From contig JBBPEB010000034.1 of the NCBI GenBank assembly GCA_039096225.1, forward strand, positions 1 to 64,000: a stretch of DNA of 64,000 nucleotides, in the 5' to 3' direction. Shown here in pieces: positions 54,420 to 64,000 of the stretch. Each line of letters begins with the position of its first letter. The first letter of the stretch is position 1. The notes beneath the pieces were generated by a model that was not told where the DNA came from, ran no database searches, and saw nothing but the letters and a program-made list of their open reading frames with translations. The stretch comes from Blastocystis sp. Blastoise (lineage: Eukaryota; Sar; Bigyra; Opalinata; Blastocystidae). Position numbers and translations under genes: made by a program.

Positions 54420-54659
54420 ATAATATAGAATAAAAATACATAAATGAAAGTAAAATAGTAGGAATAATGAGTCAGTATGATGTGTAAGGATATATTTATA
54501 TATGTATAAGTGAAAAAGGATGCTAGAAGAAGGGAAAAGAAGTAAAAAAGAATAAAAGAGAAAGAAATATAAAGTAAATGAGATAGGGTCTTTAATTATT
54601 GAGATTAATAAAAAAAATGAAAAATAATTTATAATAAATGACAAAGATAGATATATAGA

Positions 54660-56161
54660 GATCTATAATAATAAGGAATGCAGAAGAGAAGAGGATTAGA
54701 GGATAAAGAATAAGAAGAAGATAAGGAAGATAAGGAAGAAGATAAGGAAGATAAGGAAGAATAAGAAGAAGATAAGGAAGAAGATAAGGAAGATAAGGAA
54801 GAATAAGAAGAAGATAAGGAAGAATAAGAAGAAGAAAAGAAGAATAGGAAGAAGATAAGGAAGATAAGGAAGAAGAAGAAAAGAAGAATAGGAAGAAGAT
54901 AAGGAAGAAGAAGAAGAATAGGAAGAAGAATAAGAAGATAAGGAAGAATAAGAAGAATAAGAAGATAAGGAAGATAAGGAAGAAGAAGAAGAAGATAAGG
55001 AAGAAGAAGAAAAGAAGAATAGGAAGAAGAAAAAGAAAAGAAGAATAGGAAGAAGATAAGGAAGAAGAAGAAGAATAGGAAGAAGAATAAGAAGATAAGG
55101 AAGATAAGGAAGAATAAGAAGAAGATAAGGAAGAAGAAGAAAAGAAGAATAGGAAGAAGATAAGGAAGAAGAAGAAGAATAGGAAGAAGAATAAGAAGAT
55201 AAGGAAGATAAGGAAGAATAAGAAGAAGGAAATGAATAATGACAACAAGAAGATGAAGAATAAATAGAATAATGATAAGAAAGAATAAATAGATTAATAA
55301 GAGAACAAGAGGATGAATGTGAAGAAGAGACAAGGAAGGAGGTGAAAAAAAGAAAGAAAAGTAAGATAAAGAATAGGAAGAAGATATACAAGAAAATGAA
55401 GAAGAAGAGAAAGAAAAGAAAAGAAGAATAAACAAGAAACATATATAGAGAAACAGAAAGATATAAAGAAATAAAAGAGATAGATAGATAGATAGATAGA
55501 TAGAGAGAAAAAAAATACAAAGATATAAATAGATAGATACACTAATAGATGAATAGAAAGAAAGAAGAAAAGAGAGACATAAAGAAGAAATTAGATAGAA
55601 AGAGATAGAATTCTATATAGAATGAGAGATATACAAAAGAAATCAAATGAAATAGAGAATAAGATAAAAATAGATACAAGAATAAAGATAAAAAGAGAAA
55701 TAGAGGAGTAGGGAAGGTGTATAAAAAAGAAAGAATATAAAGATAGGTAGAGAGGAATTGAGAAGGATAGAGAAGGAGGAGGAAAACAGATAGAATTGGA
55801 AGACGAAGAAAAGAAGATGAGACGAAGAAGGGAGAAAAAAGGAGCAGGAAGTGAATATCAAGAAAGATAAATTTATATAGAAAAAAATTAGAAAGAAAAA
55901 TACATACAAAGAAAACGATAGGGAATGATAGAGAGAATTATAATTTGAATGACATAGAGAGAAGGAGAGACAAAGCAAGATAAAGAAGTATAATAGAAAA
56001 AACAAAGAAGAAAAAAAGAAGAATAAAAAAAGAAAAGATAGAACAATAGTATATGAGAGAAGAAAGAGACAGAAAGAAAACGGGAAATAGGGTAGAGACA
56101 TAGAAGGTAATAAAATATATAGAAGGGGAGAGGGGATTGAGATAAATAAATAGATAGATAT

Positions 56162-56234
<73 letters not shown>

Positions 56235-58250
56235 GATAGAAGAATACCGAAAGATATAGAGAAGGAGATAAATATTAATAAAAAGGAAAATATGGATAGA
56301 GAGGAGATAGAATCAAACAGAGAAGGAGAAGTAGATAAAAGTCGATTGAGGGAAGAGAGAAGTAGATTAAAATAAAAACAAATAGCAAGAGTTAAAAGGA
56401 AGAAGGGAAGAATATAGAATGATTTGAAGAATGAGATGTATATAGAAGTGAATAGAAGGAAATAGAGAAGGAGAAGTAGATAGAAAAGATTAAAAATAGA
56501 AGGAGATAGAAAGATAAGAGAATGATATAGATACAATAGAATGAGATAGAGAAGATAAAGTAGATAGAAATGGATAGAAATAAGAAAAATAAATAGGATA
56601 AGAGAGAAAGAGAGATAAAAGGATATAAAAGGATATAGAAGGAGAGAAAACGGATTGAGATGTAGTAAGATGGAAGGATGTAGATGGAAATAGAGAAGTA
56701 GATAGAAGATGATGGAGAATAAAGAGGAGATAGAAGAGGAGATAGAAGGAGAAAAAGAAGAAGAGGAAGTAAATTAAGTTAGAAGGAGATATAATAAGAT
56801 AGAGAAGTAGATATACGTAGATATAAGGAAATATACGAAGATATAAGTAGATAAGAGAAAATAGAAGGAAATAGAGAATGAGATTGAGACACATAAATGA
56901 GGTAGAATGAGATAGATAAGGATAGAGAAATATGAAGAGAAATATAGGAATACAGAGAGATAGAATGATGTTGAAAGAGAAAGAAAAGGAAAGACTGAAG
57001 ATTGAGACAGAAGGAGTAGCTGAGATAAAAGGAAGATAGAGAAGGAAATTGAAAGATGAAGGAAGAAGGAGAGAAGATGAAAGAAGAAGAATATAGAAGA
57101 AGATAGAGAATGAGATAATAGGGATAGAAAGAGAAAAATAGGAAAAAAAGATGGTTAGAAGAAAATAGAAAAGGAGAAAGAAGGAGAGATAGAAGGAGAA
57201 ATAGAAGGATATAAAAGAGATTAAGAAAGAAGTTAGAGACAAGAAGATATAGATATATAGAAAGAAATAAAAGGATTAAATAGAAGATTAAGATAGAAGA
57301 AAAGAGACAAAATAGAAGTAGATATAACAATATAGAGAATGAAAGGATAGAAATAAAAATAGAAAATAGATAACTAGAACATAAGAATATATAATAATAG
57401 AGAGAAGGAGAGAGAGAAAAAAAAGTAGATATAAAGTGGAAAAGGAGACATAGAAGGAAATATAAAAGGAAACAAGAAGGTAGAAAGAGACATATAAGAT
57501 AAAATAGACAGGGACAGAGAGAAATAAATGGAAAAAGAATAAGGATAAAGATGGATACGAGAATAGAGAGGGAGAGAAGGAAGATTGAGATAGAATTATA
57601 CAGAAAGAGGAGAGAAGGAAGATAAAGAAGGAAAATAGGGCAGTAAAAAAAAGGGAATCAGAAGGAGGAGAGAAGAAGTATGAGAAGAATAGAAAGAAGG
57701 AAGAGGAGGAAGGCAAATAATAGAAGAGAACTATATATATAATAAATAGTGATATAAATATAAATAAGAAGATGAAGATCTGAAAAAAGCAAAGAATTAT
57801 ATGGAGAAGAAGAAGAAGAAGAAGAGGAAGAGGAAGAAAAGGAGGGTATACACTAATACATGTCGAGGAAAAAGAAGTATAGAATAAGGAGAAGAGGATA
57901 ACAGGATAAAAGAAAAAGACATAACGAAATACAATGTAAATAGAATAGTGATTAAGAAAGAGTAATGAAAGAGTGATATAAAAGGGAAGCGAAGATAAGA
58001 GAGAGGTATAATTAAAAAAAAGAAAAATAAAGGAATTTAGATAGAAGAAAAAATAAAAGAAAAATGAAGATCTGAGGAAGATAATGAATCAAAGGGAGAG
58101 ACAAGGATATAGGCTGGAGACAAGGCATAGGAAGAAGTAATAAAGAAAGAAGATGAAGAAATAAGGAGATAAAAGTGTAGAAGGAAGAAAATGAAGAAGA
58201 GAGAAGAAGGAATCATTTTGTGTAAGAAGAAGAAATAAAGAAGAACTAGA
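54660..58250. repeat. 3.5-kb polypurine (GA-rich) tract
   Basis: The plus strand is almost purely A/G with a few T. 54700-55230 is a degenerate array of GATAAGGAAGAA and GAATAAGAAGAA units. 55440-57700 is looser AGATAGA/GAAGAGA sequence. The long minus-strand frames (Leu/Phe/Ser only) are composition artefacts. It has the features of triplex (H-DNA)-prone sequence. Confidence 0.9.
56149..56234. repeat. (GATA)n microsatellite
   Basis: About twenty GATA units, nearly uninterrupted, within the polypurine tract. Confidence 0.95.
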
Positions 58251-58289
58251 TAATAAATAAATAAATAAATAAATAAATAAACATACCTA

Positions 58290-58720
58290 ATAGAAAAAAA
58301 TGAATTTGGTGATGTTGAGTCATAGGGAAAGATAACCAACAGAAACAGTAGAAAACAACCTAAATAAATAAATAATAATAAATAAAAATATAAAAATAAT
58401 GAAAATAAATAATAAAATGAATTAGATTCTAATTTAAGAAAAAACAAAAAGAAAGCTAATAATAGATAGAATGAATATACGATAAGTACTCTATTATATA
58501 ATACTTAAAAATATAACAAAGAAAAAAATTAGAGATAATTATAAAAATAAATAAATACATATATACTTTGAAAGTAGTTTGACATCATAGACGTTGTTGA
58601 CATGGACTGAAGAGGACTCTTATAACCATGGACGAGCAGGAACCTATACATGCTAGAGAATGGGAGAATGTTAATATTGATAAAGAATAAAAAATAGTAA
58701 TATACATACAAGAGAATAAT
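58290..58720 (-). other. Small mixed-composition segment with splice-like borders
   Basis: GC-richer blocks (58292-58360 and 58567-58643) are flanked by ATATAC / CTATAC strings that read as GTATAT donors and ATAG-like acceptors on the minus strand. The longest frame is short and not protein-like. It resembles the segment at 51850-52440. Confidence 0.3.
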
Positions 58721-58739
58721 CTGAAGTTAAAATCAACTT

Positions 58740-60123
58740 CTATTTTTTAAAATAACAGCTAATAAAAATAAAATAAAAATAAAGAAAATAAGTAACAAAT
58801 GAAAATATTTTCTAAGTTAATAGGCTCAATAGCGTATGGGTGTATTCAGGTCTTAAAAGAAAAATCATTTTTGCGGGAATATCAAGAAACTCAAAAAAAG
58901 TATTTTTTCCCTCCTTTTTTCACTGTCACTTTTCTTTAATATTTTTGACTTTTTAGTATTAAAAACGATTCTTACAGGCATGTATAGAGACTCTATACCA
59001 CTTTTGAGACTAAAAATCAAATATTTAAAAATGAGTGAAAATCTTGACTAGCAAGAAAAACAATTATGTGAAGCTGAGTATGTTGTGTATACACATATCT
59101 AACAACAGAGATGATAAAAACACACAACTCCTCTTGGTTTAGGACATAATTATGAATTCTCTCAAAAAAGCTATTTTAAACCTTAAAACGATACCCTGAA
59201 CTATAAATCAAGTCCTGAATGATATTCTAAAGTCATATTTTTAAAAACAGGTTTAATGACGATAATCAATAAACAAAAACAAGAGCTTCCGTTTTACTTT
59301 TCTTTTTTGAATTTTTAATTGTTTTGACTTTCTAGGGTAGTTGGCTGAAAGAAATGTTGTCGTCTTTAGGCTAAAAAATGATGAATAAAAAAGTCAAGTC
59401 ATTTTATTGTTTTTTCCTTGGGAAATAAAAAAGAAGAAATTTTTAGGTGTGTTTTGGTTTAGGCTGTATAATGGTTTTTATTGTAAAAGGACTTGACGAG
59501 AATGATTGAAATGATAATACATCACTCAGAGAACACACAACTTTAAAAAATTTGTCACTCATGTAATCCATTCCTGAATTATAGACTTCAGAGAAAAAAT
59601 TAAAGTCTTTTTGGTTTTAAACAGTCATTTTAAATCATAAAACACTGTAAAATAGTCAATATTTAGAATGTCTATGATTATATAAATAAACAATATATTT
59701 TGTAGAGTTATTTTTAAGTTTTTCTCGTCAAAAAGAGAGAAACTTGACAAGTTGGCGGACACTCTTTTCTCGAGTTTAGGCCAACGTATTTTTGATTAAA
59801 AAATCCCAGTCATTTTGTTGTTTCTCTTACGGGAAATAGGGTCAAAAAAACACAAAATGTCCATAGTGATAAAAAACAATATTTTTTTATAATCTAATAA
59901 TTATGTACAACATATTCTCACATGACTGTATAGACTTTCTATATGTCACTTGTAAATAATATTTGAATAAAATTCTGATATTAATTACTATATTTCAAGT
60001 CTAAGTGACATAATTTTAAAGGCCATTTATATATTTAATGAAAACAATAAAAATACTTAAAAAATAAGGAATAACATATTTATTATTGAATATAATATAT
60101 ATTTTAAAAAAAATAAAGAAATT
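58740..60123. repeat. Non-coding DNA with ~411-bp degenerate duplication
   Basis: AGTTGGC, TTTAGGC and AGTCATTTT followed by a TTGTTT string occur in the same order from 59339 and again from 59750 (411 bp apart). Upstream ACACACAACT and TCCTGAAT strings are also shared. Similarity is patchy. No coding exon. Confidence 0.5.
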
Positions 60124-60990
60124 TCACTTTTTTCTTTTGAGTTCATAATTTACATGATTTTCCTGAATAAATGAAGAATCATTCAATTGTTTTCTATACA
60201 CATTAATTTGTTCATCTGAAATGGGGCGAGCTATATGATATTATGTATTGATATAAAAACTATATTATATATACTGATTGTAATAATAAATTCTTTCAAT
60301 TTAGGAATTTTTCCAGTAGTAATAAAATTGATAAGTTTTAATAATTGTTTCTTATAATAAACATCTATAAAAAAAATAATTTACAATTTTGAGTATTAAT
60401 ATACATATCATTAAACTTCTTAAGTCTTTAGTTTTATTCTTTTTAATACATTTAAATAGCATTTCTACCTCATATTTACTAGTCTCTGGATCTATGTATA
60501 ATAAATAATATATAATATATTTACATATATATACTCTTTGTACCAATAATTGTATCCATATATGACATAGTATCATGTTTTAGTTGAAGAACAGAAGTAT
60601 TAGGATCATAAATGCAATTATCATCATCAAAAGAGAGGGAATCTATACAATGAATTGTAATTAATATGAATTTGATCATTTATATTAACATACAACATAA
60701 TCGAATACTACTTGATGATAAAAAGTGATAATTATGAATATATTTAGATAATTTTTGAATAAGATATCGTGAGAAATTTCTTCTACCAAAATAAACTATA
60801 TATATAGCTAATAAATAATGTTAAAAAAATTATAATTATATGATAGAAAAAAGTGTTACATATATACGCATGATTTATAATATTATATATTATTATTTTT
60901 ATTATATACGAATCCTAATAAATTCTAATCGATGAAAATTATCCGTAGTATATATTTCATAAAAGCTATCATCTAGTGTGTCCTTAATTA
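60124..60990 (-). pseudogene. 3' fragment of the T1-like/repeat family
   Basis: Last exons only. They end QENHVNYELKRKK with TGA at 60124-60126, preceded by INFITTGKIPKLKEFI (near 60310), SKYEVEMLFKCIKKNKTKDL (near 60450) and HRLEFIRIR (near 60910). Each has a counterpart in the same order in the gene at 23806-27607 (INFITARRIPKLKEFI; a tail ending QENHVYYKFD). No 5' exons are found upstream as far as 61400. A dispersed, truncated duplicate. Confidence 0.7.
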
Positions 60991-61253
60991 CTATATATAT
61001 ATATATATATATATTAAATCAACGTCACTATTCAAAAATGATAAATACCCTACTAAAAAACGTATACCAATTCTTTTAAATATCTCCTAATTACAGTATT
61101 CAATTCTTATTTTTTTTTACATCAGAGCAAGTTAAGTTATTAAATAATCAAAACAAAACCATTATAGAAAAACAACAATATATAGAAACAATTGTTGGAA
61201 GTGAATAATAGATTGTATATATATGATAATTTGTTATATTTTAATTCATAATA

Positions 61254-61289
<36 letters not shown>

Positions 61290-61402
61290 AAAAAGATAAA
61301 GAGTATAGCAGTGTATATTTTTAAAGGCATAAAACAAAATTATGGCTTTATAATAATTACAGATTATTTTTTAAAAATACTAAAAAAATTACAAAAAACA
61401 TT
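60991..61402. other. AT-rich spacer with (TA)n runs
   Basis: Only (TA)n tracts (near 60992-61013 and 61258-61285) and T-rich sequence between the pseudogene fragment and the stop of the glycosyltransferase-like gene. Confidence 0.6.
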
Positions 61403-63752
61403 TTAATATAAAAATGAATAGTGTCTATCAGTAATAGCTTTTTCAGTAACATTATATACTTTATGCATAATAGAGACATAACCTCCATCAATAAAGAATT
61501 GATACATGTCTCTCATAGTTATTTTTATAAATAAATGATCCATATAAGGTAAGGAAAGATTTTTATAAGATGGCTTTGTTTCATAGTTAAAATTACCAGT
61601 AGCATAATTGGATCTATATTTATCAGTATGTGTATCAAAAGTTCTCATATAAAAACGAACACTTTCACTTTGACATTCAATCATATTAGCAGCAGAAAAC
61701 ATAGCATCTTCACCATAAGTAAATGTTTTTTGTTGAAATCTTAATAATACTTTCACATTACTTGGTCGTACCCAGAGGATTTGAGCTACATGATCACAAC
61801 GATCTTTTAATACTATATAAGGAATATCTTGATGTTTTCGATTAAATATTCGACTACGACCACAAAAACGACCCATAATATTCGTATTATTTCTATAATG
61901 ATGATCCGTTAAATTACGATCTTGAATAATAGTCTCTATATTTTCAATAGATTCATCTTTCGATTTCATTTCTATTTTCTTTATATTATTAATTTCTATA
62001 GTATTTGAAATGGAATTATTTCCTATATATTCAGTAAATGGTTTTCCTTGTTGTACAGCATTATAAATAGCATTAGAGATTTGTTTATTTACAGGATATG
62101 AATGAGGAGGAGGAGGAAATATAGAATAAAGATGAGAAGCATTAAAAGGACTATACACTTCTTTATACATTTCTTCTTGTAATTGATTTAATACAAATCG
62201 TTCTCGAATAATATAATCATCATCCATATACATGGCATAATCGACATCAAATAAAGTAGAGAAGAAATATTTACCATGATATTTAGAATTCCAATTACTA
62301 CACCATACATGATATATAGGATTTGCTGTTATATTAAATATACTTGAATCTAATCTCATTAAATCACTATTTTGATATAATAATATAAATTTAGGAACCG
62401 CCCATTGAATTTTAATACTTTTAATTGTTTTTCCTATATAAGGTCGACGATAAACAGCTATATTAACAGCAAGAGTCTTTTCATCTGAAACATAAGGTTT
62501 ACATTTAAATAAATAAGGAATAGTATCATAATGAGGAGCAGATTCTAATATATGTTTATCAAATGAATTATAAGTAAAGAACAAAGAATCTTCTTTTATA
62601 AATATAGGTAAATAATCCATAACATCAATTTCTCCTTTACGAATAGAACTATAAGAATAAAGTTTACGTATAAGAGCTTGAGATGTTAATAAGCATCCAC
62701 TTAGTTTATGTAATGAATTAGAAAAAGTAGAAGATGAACAAGAGAAGAAAGTTAATTCATGATTTTGTATTTGTGTTAATGTAGTATCGATCCATTCAGG
62801 AGTAATTTGTTGTCGTTGAGAATCAGTTAATGTATATTCATCAAGATAAAGAATAAAATCAGCAGGTAAGAAGATAGAATACATAAAAGCAACATGATCG
62901 GATTCATCATAATTTTGTAATACACAAAAAGGAAAAGAAAATGATTTACAAGGATTATCATCATAATCAAGAGATTTCCCTTTCTCATAAGGTGTAAAAC
63001 GTATAATATAAATTTGACTTCTATAAAAATGTTTAGCATATAATAAAGATAAAGATAATATAGATTCAGTAATATTCTTTGCACGAATTACAATAACAAA
63101 TTTTGGAAGTATAGCTAGATTTTTATTACCGAATTGTTTATTAATTTCAGAAGGAAGTGTTCTTGAAGAATTAGTTTGTTTTATAGTAGTAATAGATTCA
63201 ATTGGTTTAATAGAAGTTTCTGATGATGAAGATATTAATGATGATGATGAAGATATTAATGATGATGATGAAGATGGAAGAGAAACCTGTTTTTCAATCA
63301 ATGACTCAGTAACATTTTTTTGAGTAGATACTCTCTCTGATTTAGTATTATTTTGATTCACAGTGTTTGTATTTGCAGTTATATTTGATGAAGACGGTTT
63401 TTCAGGTGGAATGGCAGACATTTGTGGATTAATCAATTCAGAACTTGATGATAAAGACTCTGATATATTATTCTGTATTTTTGAGCTTGATTCATCTTTG
63501 TTTTCATACATTTTTTGCGAAGAAACTAATGATGACAGCTGATCATTTGTTTTATCAGCTAGATACAATATAATTATTTGATACATAAATCATACATTGT
63601 AACCTATTGATCATACTTTTGAACTGATCTATCGAAAAAGAATCACTATTTCTGATAATTGTTGATGCAAAAGGTGAAAAAATGTTTATCAGCCTTGGTA
63701 GAAAAACAGCTGGTATACATACTAAAATGAAAATTAAAAAACAGATTTTCAT
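61403..63752 (-). CDS. Type II membrane protein, putative glycosyltransferase
   Basis: Two exons, 63752-63596 and 63558-61403, with a 37-nt GTATGA...TCTAG intron; 770 residues. The N-terminus has a signal anchor (CFLIFILVCIPAVFL), followed by a Ser/Asn-rich stem (~55-170) and then a globular region. An acidic triad in VDYAMYMDDDYI and a GEDAMFSAANMI motif toward the C-terminus are typical of metal-dependent GT-A glycosyltransferases, where the DxD binds the nucleotide sugar. Many conserved-looking Cys are present, e.g. MGRFCGRSR and LKDRCDHVAQ. A Golgi lumen location is inferred. The exact family and sugar are not identifiable from sequence alone. Codon use is standard and the frame is intact. 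Confidence 0.75.
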
Positions 63753-64000
63753 TCTTTATCAATAGAAGACAAGCTTATAAATTAATATAATAAATTTCAA
63801 AGTGAAAAAGACTATGAATGTCCCCTTCGGAGTTGTAAGTAAACTCAAGTCTTTTCATTGGTTCTTTGAATCTGACTATTTGCTGTTTCACCTCATTTTT
63901 ATTTTTTGACGATAATTTTTTTTTGGAAAATGAAGAAAATAACCGAAGAAATCAGATTAACCATGAGTATAAGAAACACTCAATCTGTTATTATTTTTTT
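63753..64000. other. Upstream flank of glycosyltransferase-like gene
   Basis: Promoter-side DNA at the window edge; no further feature seen. Confidence 0.5.

Noticed and set aside
54414-58447. Several long minus-strand frames of Leu/Phe/Ser composition
   Set aside because: They come from the polypurine tract, use three overlapping frames equally, and show no domains or normal composition.

Overview
The window is the left end of a eukaryotic nuclear chromosome. It opens with about 1.17 kb of C-rich telomere (CCCTAA on this strand, i.e. TTAGGG type), then a degenerate ~90-bp subtelomeric repeat and very AT-rich DNA. Genes are cut by tiny U2-type introns (mostly 35-60 nt, GTATAT...TATATAG, often almost pure TA). 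Proteins are rich in Asn, Ser and Ile. Intact genes use the standard code: Gln is CAA/CAG and Trp TGG throughout, and TAA/TGA terminate. The species cannot be fixed from sequence alone. An AT-rich protist, or possibly an early-branching AT-rich fungus, would fit. KCTD-TLDc proteins, a fibro-slime domain and a minor spliceosome are informative but not decisive.

Layout. 1-8 kb: telomere, subtelomeric repeat, gene-free AT-rich DNA and an 11-bp minisatellite. 8.1-15 kb (+): two adjacent Asn/Ser-rich multi-exon genes; the first carries a divergent tyrosine-recombinase-like domain. 15.2-19.2 kb (-): eroded coding remnants of what looks like a membrane protein. 20.4-22 kb (-): an intact KCTD/T1-TLDc gene of 494 codons. 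23.8-27.6 kb (-): a T1-like/repeat-type family member broken by a frameshift and a nonsense codon. 30.6-51.2 kb (+): one giant gene of about 60 introns, encoding roughly 5,000 residues: signal peptide, fibro-slime (PA14-like) domain, filamin-like beta-sandwich repeats, a long Cys-rich repeat region, one transmembrane helix and an ~860-residue Asn/Ser-rich cytosolic tail. 51.3-54.4 kb: a 73-bp tandem repeat, a GC-richer intron-punctuated segment and a tRNA-like gene. 54.7-58.2 kb: a huge polypurine tract. 58.3-61 kb: non-coding DNA and a 3' fragment of the 23.8-kb family. 61.4-63.8 kb (-): an intact type II membrane protein resembling a glycosyltransferase.

The most notable biology is inside the giant gene. 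At least six introns are AT-AC with U12-type signals (donor ATATCCTTT, branch-like TTTCTTTAAT or TTTCTTAAT), and all restore the reading frame. A ~1,985-bp segment holding an intact antisense tyrosine recombinase of 367 residues (Crypton-like) sits exactly where a GT...AG intron should be, and the flanking exons join in frame. The surface gene therefore appears to tolerate the mobile element by splicing it out.
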